A DNA stretch of 53,315 nucleotides. It comes from Deltaproteobacteria bacterium. Its GTDB lineage: Archaea > Thermoplasmatota > Poseidoniia > Poseidoniales > Poseidoniaceae. The DNA is taken from NCBI GenBank assembly GCA_028344335.1, contig JAOMAZ010000009.1, forward strand, positions 1 to 53,315, read 5' to 3'. Positions 8,752-16,833 of this stretch are shown in pieces (within the stretch, counting starts at the first letter, position 1; every line of letters starts with the position of its first letter). Below the pieces are notes generated by a model. It was not told the DNA's origin and searched no databases. It worked only from the letters and a program-made list of their open reading frames with translations. Both the position numbers and the translations under genes were made by a program.

Positions 8752-9144
8752 TCAGTTTCTTGCGATAACCGCCATTGCTTCTACTTCAATGAGCATTTCA
8801 GGATCAACGAGCCCCTTAACAACAACCAACGATGTAGCAGGAAGTATCTCTTTGAAAAAATCCCCGTGAGCCCTCATTATTCGATAGCAGTCGTTTTCAT
8901 TTACAGCATACATTCTAGTTCTAACAACATCTTTCATTGATGCCCCCACTTCTACCAAGGCCCTCTGAATACGTTGTAATGCAATTCTAGTTTGTTCAGT
9001 AGCATCTCCTTTAGCCAATACCCTTCCTTCTGGGTCTGTTGCTGTGGTTCCCGAAACATGAACTGTCTGTCCAACTCTAATTGCACGAGAAAAACCTGCT
9101 ACCTGCTCAAAGGGGGTGCCGGTGTTGACTCGCTTCCTAGACAT
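8752..9144 (-). CDS. Rid (YjgF/YER057c/UK114) family protein
   Basis: The Rid fold is recognisable from FSRAIRVGQTVHVSGTT, RIQRALVEVGASMKDVVRTRMYAVN and the C-terminal LIEVEAMAVI. RidA proteins hydrolyse reactive enamine/imine intermediates of PLP enzymes using an Arg in a 'P-A-R-S' context. Here that context reads PATSLVVVKGLVDPEMLIEVEA, so the catalytic Arg is replaced. The protein belongs to a non-RidA subgroup whose activity is unclear. The track ORF starts at 9180; ATG 9144 (MSRKRVNTG) is the likelier start because the Rid core begins soon after. Confidence 0.85.
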   Translation of the reverse strand: MSRKRVNTGTPFEQVAGFSRAIRVGQTVHVSGTTATDPEGRVLAKGDATEQTRIALQRIQRALVEVGASMKDVVRTRMYAVNENDCYRIMRAHGDFFKEILPATSLVVVKGLVDPEMLIEVEAMAVIARN

Positions 9145-9234
9145 GCCTGCTCCGATTATCGGAAAAGGGCAATAGGTCAAGACCTGTTCGGTAGATTAAA
9201 AACACAAAAAATGTTCTTAGGAGAGGTTGAAGAC

Positions 9235-9387
9235 TCAAACAGCATCGAGGGTTTTGTGCCCAGAGCGGCGGGGTTTCATGAAAATACGGCTACCGCAGCC
9301 TTTGCAACTGATTCCATTTTCATCTGGGGTAAATGATTCCATGTTTCCACAGAAAGTGCACTTATAGTCTACTTCGCCACTAGCCAT
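9235..9387 (-). CDS. rpoP: DNA-directed RNA polymerase subunit P (Rpo12)
   Basis: A 50-residue zinc-binding subunit of the archaeal RNA polymerase, homologous to eukaryotic RPB12. It has the expected pattern Y-x-C-TFC-G at residues ~8-13, then ISCKGCGSRIFMKPRR. The two CxxC pairs bind zinc and the basic C-terminus contacts the polymerase core. The track ORF (78 residues) begins at an upstream codon; the ATG at 9385-9387 (MASGEVDYKC) gives the normal family length. It is a good marker of an archaeal genome. Confidence 0.9.
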   Translation of the reverse strand: MASGEVDYKCTFCGNMESFTPDENGISCKGCGSRIFMKPRRSGHKTLDAV

Positions 9388-9522
9388 ACTGGTTCCCTCG
9401 ATGAACGCCGACCTGACTATCTGTTTTGAACCTGTCCTATCAAGAAATAATGTTTTTTTGCAAAAAGCCACATCTAAATTGCGACATGTTCAAGGGGCGC
9501 TTGCAATGGCACAATCGCCATC

Positions 9523-10116
9523 ATGGATGAAAAGGGTCGCCTAATTATTGACGTTGTTGACAACGGGGGGCAATGGACTCACCGTGAATGGAGAGTGCTA
9601 AGACACCTTGGGGTCAATACCCAAATTATCGATAACACAACTCCTGTTGAAAAAATGAGGGATTTGGACGGGTTACTCCTTTCGGGTGGGGCTGCTCGAG
9701 TGGGGTTAACTGGGGAACTCGGTAATTGCGCTGCCTATCTTGAACTTGAGGTTCCAATTCTTGGAATTTGTGCAGGCCACCAATTTATGGCTAGATATTA
9801 TGGCGGGGATGCAAGAGAAGCACCTGAACCTGAATTTGGGGCAATGGAAATAAATCTGAATGGAGACGGAGGGATTCTCTACCGAGGGACGCCTGAATCT
9901 CAAATTGTGTGGGAATCACATAATGATGAAGTCCACATAATTCCTGATGGTTTTTTCATCACAGCAAGTAGTATTTCTTGTGAAGTCCAATCGATGGAAA
10001 ACAACGATGCTACGCGCTTCGGATTACAATTTCATCCCGAAGTAAATGATTCAGAATATGGTACTGAAATGATGAGTAATTTTGTTGAGCATTGCCGCTT
10101 CAAACTTGAAGGTTAG
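9523..10116 (+). CDS. guaAA: GMP synthase, glutamine amidotransferase subunit
   Basis: A class I glutamine amidotransferase that supplies ammonia to the separate GMP synthase ATP-pyrophosphatase subunit, as is usual in archaea. The nucleophile is in ILGICAGHQ (Cys83) and the His-Glu pair in LQFHPEVND near residue 172; VVDNGGQWTHREWRVLRHLG is the typical GuaA N-terminus. The length (197) fits a stand-alone GATase subunit. The synthase subunit is not in this window. The 3' end overlaps the convergent class II aldolase gene by 17 bases. Confidence 0.9.
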   Translation: MDEKGRLIIDVVDNGGQWTHREWRVLRHLGVNTQIIDNTTPVEKMRDLDGLLLSGGAARVGLTGELGNCAAYLELEVPILGICAGHQFMARYYGGDAREAPEPEFGAMEINLNGDGGILYRGTPESQIVWESHNDEVHIIPDGFFITASSISCEVQSMENNDATRFGLQFHPEVNDSEYGTEMMSNFVEHCRFKLEG

Positions 10117-11476
10117 CTTGACGCGCATGCATTAGGACTCGCATGCTGTGCTCAATCACTGAAGCCCATCTCCATGCTTCATCGAAATCAACGCCTGTTG
10201 AGAAAACACCATGGCCACGCACTACGACTGCTTTCATGTTCCCTTGTTTCAATGCCTCTGCAAGGTGTCTCAAATACTCATCTGGATTATCTGCATCAGG
10301 CTCCACAATTACAATATTCCCAAGATGGTTGATTCCTTCCTTGTCGATTGGTTTTAGAACTATCAAATCTTTTTCACAAGAAATTGCGGTGGCAAATGGT
10401 GGATGGCTGTGGATACAAGCGGCCGGCCCTTTTGTTTGAAGGGATTTTGATGCGATAAGAACTTCTAACATTCGCCATTGTTCTGGTGCGTTGCCTGGTG
10501 CAGTTTGACCCAATCTGCCGCTGGCGATATGTTGCTCAGTCATTTGTCCTAATATTGCTCCTTTTGTTGATGTGTGCATCAATCCTGCTTCATCAGGATT
10601 TAGAATTGCCACGGCACCGACATCTGCATGAACTAGTCCTTCTTTGTGTAATTGGCGGCCAATTCTAACGAAATCAGCAACCATGTGAGATGAAACAACA
10701 TAATCTGGGCCAACTACTGGGGGCATTGGTTGTTCTTCTATTTCTGAAATTATTTCAGCGCTACCACTTAATGCATTACGTAAGCGGTTAATTTCATGTT
10801 CTAAATTTTGTATTTTATTAGATGAGCTCGAAATGAGATCTAATGCTTCTGAAACAAGGTCATTTGCCTCTTTGGTAGGTTCAGAAGGGGATAATTGCTG
10901 CTCAATAGTTACTTCGGCTGGGAGGGGAGATGGTGGGCCACCAGGAGGGTCTGATGGCTCTAGTACAGTTTCGGTAGAAGGAGGAGATGGTGGGCCGCCA
11001 GGAGGGCCTTGTTGAGGTGGGCCACCAGGGGGGCCTTGTTGAGGTGGGCCACCAGGAGGGCCTGATGGCTCTGGTACAGTTTCGGTCGGAGGGGGAGATG
11101 GTGGGCCGCCAGGGGGGCCTTGTTGAGGTGGGCCGCCAGGGGGGCCTTGTTGAGGTGGGCCGCCAGGGGGGCCTGATGGTTCTGAAGCTGTTTGATTGCC
11201 CTGTAAGTTGGTGGCAAAGGCGGGTTCTGGGGTATCCTCGGGTTCCGGCATAGAGGTCCCGACAACGCTCGCAGCATTCAACATGGCTGCCATTACATTG
11301 TCATCTGGCTCTGATTCATCTGCTATTTCTTCAACCGCCTCAATTTGCTGAGGTTCGGGTTCTTCTTCAACTGCAACAACATTACCCGCGTCTCCAAATC
11401 CGACCGCAAACAAGTCATTTGCAGCAAGTTGTTGCTCTTCTTCTCGAGCCTGTTGGGAGGATGTTCTTCTAGCCAT
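10100..11476 (-). CDS. Class II aldolase/adducin-domain protein with an N-terminal Pro/Gly repeat region
   Basis: The C-terminal ~195 residues form a class II aldolase/adducin domain. The metal-binding HSHPPFA and the later GHGVFSTGVDFDEAWRWA are both present, so zinc-dependent aldol chemistry on a phosphorylated sugar or a related epimerase is plausible. The N-terminal half is unusual: an acidic segment, then about 85 residues built from GPPGGPPQQ and SPPPTETV units, then a short coiled coil (IQNLEHEINRLRNAL). The repeat array is itself duplicated. The track uses a GTG at 11500; the ATG at 11476 (MARRTSSQQ) is equally good. Enzyme specificity is unknown; the N-terminus suggests tethering or assembly rather than catalysis. 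Confidence 0.85.
   Translation of the reverse strand: MARRTSSQQAREEEQQLAANDLFAVGFGDAGNVVAVEEEPEPQQIEAVEEIADESEPDDNVMAAMLNAASVVGTSMPEPEDTPEPAFATNLQGNQTASEPSGPPGGPPQQGPPGGPPQQGPPGGPPSPPPTETVPEPSGPPGGPPQQGPPGGPPQQGPPGGPPSPPSTETVLEPSDPPGGPPSPLPAEVTIEQQLSPSEPTKEANDLVSEALDLISSSSNKIQNLEHEINRLRNALSGSAEIISEIEEQPMPPVVGPDYVVSSHMVADFVRIGRQLHKEGLVHADVGAVAILNPDEAGLMHTSTKGAILGQMTEQHIASGRLGQTAPGNAPEQWRMLEVLIASKSLQTKGPAACIHSHPPFATAISCEKDLIVLKPIDKEGINHLGNIVIVEPDADNPDEYLRHLAEALKQGNMKAVVVRGHGVFSTGVDFDEAWRWASVIEHSMRVLMHARQANLQV
10922..11182 (-). repeat. In-frame tandem repeats encoding GPPGGPPQQ units
   Basis: A minisatellite-like array inside the aldolase gene. The 27-base unit (ggtgggccgccaggggggccttgttga on the plus strand) occurs two to three times within each of two larger blocks, and each block ends with a SPP-TETV segment. 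All units keep frame. The near identity of the copies indicates recent expansion, so copy number may vary between strains. Confidence 0.9.
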
Positions 11477-11545
11477 GCGCCTCGCCTTGAAGCGGGCCAC
11501 GACACGCGCCTTAAATACACGTTTCCTGTCGCCGGATTCCTGACA

Positions 11546-11617
11546 GCCGTTGTAGTGTAGGGGTCAACATGGGAGGTTGTCGATCTCCCGCCCCGGGTTC
11601 AAATCCCGGCAACGGCG
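11546..11617 (+). tRNA. tRNA-Asp (anticodon GUC)
   Basis: Cloverleaf read by eye. The acceptor stem GCCGTTG pairs with CAACGGC and the discriminator is G11617. The anticodon stem GGAGG/TCTCC encloses loop TTGTCGA, giving GUC. The T arm is CCGGG-TTCAAAT-CCCGG. Bases 11618-11620 are CCA, so the 3' CCA is encoded here. No intron. It lies divergent from the aldolase gene start, about 70 bases away. Confidence 0.93.
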
Positions 11618-11664
11618 CCATTAATTGTTGAAGTATAGTGTCGCATCTTCGCTAAATTGTGTCC

Positions 11665-11793
11665 TTAATTTGTTGAATGGTTAATCACTGTACCGCAAAC
11701 CACACAGTAAACATCTATTCCCCCAATTCGCGGCTCAATTCCCGCGATATCAATTTTATTTCCACAATTGCAAAGGACTTTTGTGCTCGCCAT
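11665..11793 (-). CDS. Small zinc-ribbon protein (42 aa), not in the ORF track
   Basis: A short reading frame from ATG at 11791-11793 to TAA at 11665. It encodes a protein with two cysteine pairs: VLCNCGNKIDIAG and DVYCVVCGTVI. A CxC/CxxC arrangement in 42 residues is the size of a single zinc ribbon such as those of small archaeal ribosomal or transcription-associated proteins. No frameshift or internal stop interrupts it. It starts 46 bases downstream of the Trm5-family gene on the same strand, so it may be cotranscribed. I do not recognise a named family. Confidence 0.6.
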   Translation of the reverse strand: MASTKVLCNCGNKIDIAGIEPRIGGIDVYCVVCGTVINHSTN

Positions 11794-11839
11794 GAAATTG
11801 CCGAAAGGCTCTAACGTTTTCAGGCTGACGGGGTTTTAT

Positions 11840-12970
11840 TCACCATTCTCCCAATCGGCATTCGAATCTTGTGAGTACTTTGGTAGCATTGTATTGCCTA
11901 CGGATTTCTAATTTGAAAGTACCATTGAATGTATGTGTTTCATGTATAATATTGGTGAATTTTCCCTCTGATGAAGATATTTCTTCTTCCTCGACCACAT
12001 ACCAGCCTTTCAATAAAGTCGGCGTATTTGTTTTTAACAGGGGTAATAGTTTAGGTAAATGTTGAAGTGTGGAGTGTGGTAAATTCATCAATAATAAATC
12101 AAAGCGCCCGAGTAACTTTTGGTTTTTGTTCAATTTTAGCGCATCCGCTATTTTGCAATACCATGATTCCTTAATTTCCCCTAAATTTATTTTTAGCATC
12201 TTAATTGCTTCAGGGTTTATGTCGGTTGCCAGTAAGTCCCCAACTAACTCTTGTTGAGCCAGTAACTGCACAACTGCTGGACCTACTCCGCAATAAGGAT
12301 CAGCAACAGAAATTGGCCTTCCAAGCTTTTCTTTCAGTTGGGTTGCACTTTCAACAGTTTTTTCTCTTTCACCAGCCAACCTAGATGAATAATAAGCAAT
12401 GGCTGGATTCAACAATAATGAAGTTCCATTTTCCCTTATTTTGACATTGCTAGAAATTAAGGTTTTTCTTGTTTCCTCAGGTAAATTCAAAATTCCTTCT
12501 ACATCTATAATTCGCTCTCCAAACCTTGCTGCTAATGGTTTTAAATTCCTTATTCGGTATTCTCCAATTACGCCCTCATCTAACATGACAACTCTAATTT
12601 TATTGGAGTGGTGGATTTTGGCAAGGGCGACTTGTTGTGCATATTGCTCAATGTGTTGTTCTATTTTGAAAATTAGTAAATCAGAATATAATTCATGTGA
12701 ATTAGGCCAAGTTCCGAGGTGCTTTTCAATTATCTCTTCACTTAGGAATTTTGGTAATAATGAAAGCCAACTTTTTGCAGCAGGTGGGTCTTGATGCCTA
12801 TCAACAATAATGTAAGAAGTTGGCAAATCTGTAGGTGCTGAATCTGAAATTGGAATTAATGACTTTTCTCCATCACTGAGGACCCGGTATCCTTCAGGAT
12901 ACCAATTTAAATCCCTCAGTTCTTTAAGGAAGGTTTGGGTATCGCGCTTCGGCACGCTCAAATGACGCAT
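11840..12970 (-). CDS. Trm5/TYW2-family tRNA methyltransferase
   Basis: Predicted SAM-dependent methyltransferase acting on G37 of tRNA (m1G37) or on a wyosine intermediate. The C-terminal Rossmann domain has VADPYCGVGPAVV (SAM motif I), LLATDINPEAI (motif II) and LLLMNLPHST (the NLP motif of Trm5). The preceding segment KIRENGTSLLLNPAIAYYSSRLAGER matches the Trm5 linker strand. The N-terminal ~100 residues correspond to the Trm5 D1/D2 region, though divergent. The 376-residue length fits. It starts 49 bases from the divergent dphB start, so the two may share a promoter region. Confidence 0.8.
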   Translation of the reverse strand: MRHLSVPKRDTQTFLKELRDLNWYPEGYRVLSDGEKSLIPISDSAPTDLPTSYIIVDRHQDPPAAKSWLSLLPKFLSEEIIEKHLGTWPNSHELYSDLLIFKIEQHIEQYAQQVALAKIHHSNKIRVVMLDEGVIGEYRIRNLKPLAARFGERIIDVEGILNLPEETRKTLISSNVKIRENGTSLLLNPAIAYYSSRLAGEREKTVESATQLKEKLGRPISVADPYCGVGPAVVQLLAQQELVGDLLATDINPEAIKMLKINLGEIKESWYCKIADALKLNKNQKLLGRFDLLLMNLPHSTLQHLPKLLPLLKTNTPTLLKGWYVVEEEEISSSEGKFTNIIHETHTFNGTFKLEIRRQYNATKVLTRFECRLGEW

Positions 12971-13019
12971 TACTTTCGTGAGGTCTAATGGCGGGGGTGT
13001 TTTGAGTTTGGTGGAGAAT

Positions 13020-13880
13020 ATGGCTGCAACTGGTCTTCACCTCGTCGGTACTGGGGCTGGTTCTCCTCTCAATATGACTGTTGGTGGAAAAGATATCGCT
13101 TCAATGTGTGATTATAGGTTTCTTGAAGGATATACATCCCTACTTGGTGAAAATGGAGAAGGTGAGTTAGAAAAGTTAGTTGGTGCATATGAGATCGTTA
13201 GAAGGCCTGAGGTTGAAAACCCAGAACGAATTCTTGAACTCGCCAAATCTAATTCGGTTGCTTTGTTAGTAATTGGAGATCCGATGCAAGCCACAACTCA
13301 TGTAGATTTACTACTGCGTTGCAAGGATGAAGGAATTCATACATCTATCCATCACGCTGTTTCTGCTATTGATTTGGTTTGTGCGGGCTTAGGTTTGCAA
13401 TCATACAGATTTGGTAGACAGGTTAGTTTGACTTTTCCTCATGCTAATCATCTACCAACCTCACCAATGGAGTTTATTGCAGAAAATCGGTTTCTTGGAC
13501 TACATACTTTGGTCTTGCTCGACCTCGATCCAACGGGTATGGGGATAGAACAACCACAACCGATGACTCCACCACAAGCATTTGAGGTGATGTGTAGAAT
13601 GATTGAGAGGTTGAGAGATGACCCTCCGCCTCACCTTGAATTAGAAAATATTTCATCTGCCCGTGATTTATCAAGATTGAAGGCTGTTAAATCTATGTTA
13701 AATGAAAAAATAGAGGATTTTCACGCTGTTATTTGCTCTAATTTAGGCTCTCCAAGTGCACAAGTTAATAGTGGTTTATTGGGTGAAATTGCGGGAAGTT
13801 GCGTTTCTGGAATCCATTCTATTGTCATCACTGGAGAATTAATTGGAATGGAAAAAAGTGCCTTAGAAAGATTGCATTAA
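13020..13880 (+). CDS. dphB: Diphthine synthase
   Basis: SAM-dependent methyltransferase of diphthamide synthesis on archaeal elongation factor 2. The N-terminus GLHLVGTGAGSPLNMTVGG is the tetrapyrrole-methylase-type SAM loop, and VIGDPMQATTHVDLLLRC is the diagnostic Dph5 motif; VLLDLDP follows near the C-terminal domain. The track starts at a GTG (12978); the ATG at 13020 places MAATGLHLVG at the expected N-terminus. Divergent from the Trm5-family gene. Confidence 0.9.
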   Translation: MAATGLHLVGTGAGSPLNMTVGGKDIASMCDYRFLEGYTSLLGENGEGELEKLVGAYEIVRRPEVENPERILELAKSNSVALLVIGDPMQATTHVDLLLRCKDEGIHTSIHHAVSAIDLVCAGLGLQSYRFGRQVSLTFPHANHLPTSPMEFIAENRFLGLHTLVLLDLDPTGMGIEQPQPMTPPQAFEVMCRMIERLRDDPPPHLELENISSARDLSRLKAVKSMLNEKIEDFHAVICSNLGSPSAQVNSGLLGEIAGSCVSGIHSIVITGELIGMEKSALERLH

Positions 13881-13942
13881 CTGCAGTGCGTGGCACCGTA
13901 GCCATCAAGGGAGGGGGGCTTCTCCGAGGTGTGTCGATTATT

Positions 13943-15679
13943 ATGGCTGGTCCCACAAGTGTTGAATTTCCAGGCCAAAAAAAGAACCAAAGAATGAGGA
14001 TGCGTGGAACGAAGCAAGCATCTGCAGACGCCCAAAAAAGAATGCGTAAACAACTTCAGCGGTTGTTGGATGAACCAGAAAGGGTCATGCCAGATATGGT
14101 ATGGTCCGGAAAACTACCTTGGGGAAAGGTAGACCCTGTCACCAAATCATTGAAGGAATTAAGAAAGGTTATCGACCATCGAACAGATAGGCGTTGGTTG
14201 ATTAAACGAATGATGTCGAAAAGAGGAGGGGGGGTTGCAAAAGCCCTAGCTGGCTCCTTAGTTGCAGCATTAGATGATGAGATTGGGATGGTAGCGACCT
14301 TTAAACATCCAATTTATGGAAATGGGACATTTGTTCGAAAAGGTGATGCAAAGCCCGCATCGATGGTTGGAATACAACATGTTTACCATCCGCGTCTACG
14401 GCTATTGCCTTGGGAAGAACATGCGAAGAAAGGATGGTGGTTGTTTTCTTGGAAAGGTGGATTTGTTTGTACAGGAAATAAACCTGATGTCCCTGGAGGT
14501 TGGGTCTTGGACCAATTATCTAAAAATGAATTTTTAAGTAAAGAAAGTGATGATATTCATTTGATTGGCGAGTTAAATTCTGAAGATGTGAAAAAATCAA
14601 TAATAGGTGAAGTCGGATATCTTAAAATGACTTTTAATGATGGGACAGTTGTTGGATTAAGGGGTGATGTTTTCGAGGAACGCGGGGTGAAGGATGGCTT
14701 TATCCAACCTCTTGCTTTGGGAATGATGCCGCCAAAGATTAGTGAAATTGTCGATGTTGAACTAATGTGGAGGCCGGAGGGATGGCCTGAAGATGAGTCG
14801 CTTCCTGAAGCTGCTACAAAGAGAGTGGCGGAAGTCTTAGATGGTTGGTTGGGCTTAGGTGTTTCAGAAAAATTTCTTTGGAATATGTTGAAGCAAGCAG
14901 TATTGGCAAATCTCGATTCAGGGTTTGTAGTCGGAGACGCCTGGGTTCATGAGAGTGAAGTGGATGTATGTATTGGATTATTTAGTGGTGGTGAAGAAGA
15001 ACAAAACGCTGCTAAATGGATTATTGAAAAACTGCATGAAGAATGGCGTGGCGTTACTATTGACAATGAGGGTGAGGCTGAATGGTTAGAAAAGGAAACG
15101 GTGATTCGTAGTCGCTCTACAACCCTGCACAATTTCCTTAAAGCTTGTTGGGCTGAATTCGGATATGCGTTGTTAATAGATATGGGGCTGAGTGAAGATG
15201 ATGCTTCCGCTGCTTGGCAAAAACAATTAGACAAACCTGCACCCTTCAATAATTTCCTAAAAAAGGTTGTTTCTGCAAAGAGAGAATCTGATAGACTTTC
15301 CAGGATCCCGTGGTTTGGTACTAATATTGAGGGGTTGTGTGGTGAAGTTCAGAGTTTAATACTCAATGCAGCAACAAATGGTTTAGGTAAAGCCAACAAT
15401 GCAGCAACAAAATTACGTAAATCAGTCGAAATTGCTGCTGTTGGGTGGGCTTGGCTTTCTACTCATGGAAAAGAGGGTGGAAATGAATGGCATTTCGAAC
15501 AAGCAGCAAGAGACAAAGGAGGAGAGTGGGTGCCTTCTTTGAAAGGCCTTTGGAGTGCTGCTGAAGAATTGCTTTCAGATGACTTTGATGAAAGTAAAAA
15601 ATCAGCCGAATCATATATTGAAGCGATGGAACGGTTTAGAAGGTCTTGCGGCGAACAAAATAAATTGCCTTTATTGTGA
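13943..15679 (+). CDS. Large conserved hypothetical protein (578 aa)
   Basis: I do not recognise a family. From the ATG at 13943 it begins with a very basic segment (KKNQRMRMRGTKQAS... QKRMRKQLQRLL), suggesting nucleic-acid contact. It continues through a Trp-rich, mixed alpha/beta body (GKLPWGKVDP, GWWLFSWKGGFVCTG) and a helical C-terminal half. There is no signal peptide, membrane span, cysteine cluster or Walker motif. The track ORF begins earlier, inside dphB; the overlap and lack of conserved-looking sequence argue for the later start. The 3' end overlaps the convergent cystathionine lyase/synthase gene by 9 bases. Confidence 0.75.
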   Translation: MAGPTSVEFPGQKKNQRMRMRGTKQASADAQKRMRKQLQRLLDEPERVMPDMVWSGKLPWGKVDPVTKSLKELRKVIDHRTDRRWLIKRMMSKRGGGVAKALAGSLVAALDDEIGMVATFKHPIYGNGTFVRKGDAKPASMVGIQHVYHPRLRLLPWEEHAKKGWWLFSWKGGFVCTGNKPDVPGGWVLDQLSKNEFLSKESDDIHLIGELNSEDVKKSIIGEVGYLKMTFNDGTVVGLRGDVFEERGVKDGFIQPLALGMMPPKISEIVDVELMWRPEGWPEDESLPEAATKRVAEVLDGWLGLGVSEKFLWNMLKQAVLANLDSGFVVGDAWVHESEVDVCIGLFSGGEEEQNAAKWIIEKLHEEWRGVTIDNEGEAEWLEKETVIRSRSTTLHNFLKACWAEFGYALLIDMGLSEDDASAAWQKQLDKPAPFNNFLKKVVSAKRESDRLSRIPWFGTNIEGLCGEVQSLILNAATNGLGKANNAATKLRKSVEIAAVGWAWLSTHGKEGGNEWHFEQAARDKGGEWVPSLKGLWSAAEELLSDDFDESKKSAESYIEAMERFRRSCGEQNKLPLL

Positions 15680-16831
15680 AGAAATCTGCAATGCTTGGAC
15701 TATATCGGCCCATAAATCTTCAATATCCTCAATCCCTACAGATAAACGAACGAGTCCGGGTGTCATTCCAGCATTTCTTCGCTGTTGTTCAGGGATTGCA
15801 GCGTGTGTCATAGTCCATGGGTGGTTGATTAGGCTCTCCACTCCCCCAAGGCTTTCAGCAGTTGAGAATAACTTTAGGGCTGCTGCAAATTTTCTTGCTG
15901 CTGTTTCCCCGCCTTCTATTTCAATAGAAATCATTCCTCCAAAACGCCTCATCTGACTGGTTGCAACATGGTGGTTGGGATGTGAAATTAATCCGGGGTA
16001 CAGGATTCTGGTTACTTCTGTTCTTTTCGTTAGGCGCTCAGTAATTTCTTCTGCATTATCACAGTGCCTCTCCATTCTCAATGCAAGGGTTCTGATGCCT
16101 CGAAGTGTCAAAAAGCAATCAAACGGGCCCGGAACTGCACCTGCTGCGTTTTGAAGAAATTTTAAACGCTCAATCAACTCTTTATCGCGCATTATTACAC
16201 AACCACCAACAACATCAGAATGACCGCCAATGTATTTTGTTGTTGAATGTAAAACAATATCTGCTCCTAAATCCAATGGCCTTTGTAAAACAGGGCTTGC
16301 AAAAGTATTGTCCACCACTACTATCCAACCACGAGCTTTTGCTTGACTGGATAATTGTTTGATGTCATGGATACTAAGTAGGGGATTTGTTGGGCTTTCC
16401 AACCACAAAACTTTAGTGTTTTCTTGGGCTATTTTTTCAATCTCCCCTTCTGAAAGTTTAGAGTAGGTTGTTTCAATTCCATATCTAGATAATACTTGGT
16501 CAAAAAGACGTACTGTTCCACCATATAGGTCATCACAAGCGATGATGTGGTCGCCACTAGACAGTAATTGTGAAACTGCGGTTATCGCTGCCATTCCACT
16601 GCCAAAGCAAATCCCTGTCGCTGGAGTATTTGGGGACTCTAATTCAGCCATTGCCTTCTCTAATGCTTCCCTAGTTGGGTTGTGAGTTCTTGCATATTCG
16701 TAGCCTTTGTGAACTGAAAAGTCTTCTTGAACATAAGTTGAGGTTTGGAAAATAGGGGGTTGAACAGAACCTGTCACTTCTTCGGGGTCCATGGCGGCAT
16801 GGACACTGCGGGTTGATTCTCCTTCATCCAT
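15671..16831 (-). CDS. Cystathionine gamma-lyase/gamma-synthase family PLP enzyme
   Basis: A fold-type I PLP enzyme of the Cys/Met metabolism family. The Schiff-base lysine lies in VLHSTTKYIGGHSDVVGG, about residue 200. The N-terminus STRSVHA...PPIFQTSTY and YEYARTHNPTREALE are canonical. Cystathionine gamma-lyase and gamma-synthase cannot be separated from sequence alone. The directly upstream cystathionine beta-synthase-like gene favours gamma-lyase, completing cysteine formation from homocysteine and serine. The track start is ATG 16846, which overlaps the upstream stop; ATG 16831 (MDEGES) also fits. Confidence 0.88.
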   Translation of the reverse strand: MDEGESTRSVHAAMDPEEVTGSVQPPIFQTSTYVQEDFSVHKGYEYARTHNPTREALEKAMAELESPNTPATGICFGSGMAAITAVSQLLSSGDHIIACDDLYGGTVRLFDQVLSRYGIETTYSKLSEGEIEKIAQENTKVLWLESPTNPLLSIHDIKQLSSQAKARGWIVVVDNTFASPVLQRPLDLGADIVLHSTTKYIGGHSDVVGGCVIMRDKELIERLKFLQNAAGAVPGPFDCFLTLRGIRTLALRMERHCDNAEEITERLTKRTEVTRILYPGLISHPNHHVATSQMRRFGGMISIEIEGGETAARKFAAALKLFSTAESLGGVESLINHPWTMTHAAIPEQQRRNAGMTPGLVRLSVGIEDIEDLWADIVQALQISSQ

Positions 16832-16833
16832 AA

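Noticed and set aside
10922-11182. Tandem 27-base units looked like a CRISPR array or an intergenic repeat
   Set aside because: Units are contiguous without spacers, stay in frame inside the aldolase gene and encode GPPGGPPQQ.
10922-11182. Collagen-like triple-helix domain
   Set aside because: Glycine is not at every third position (GPP-GGP-PQQ), so a triple helix is not expected.
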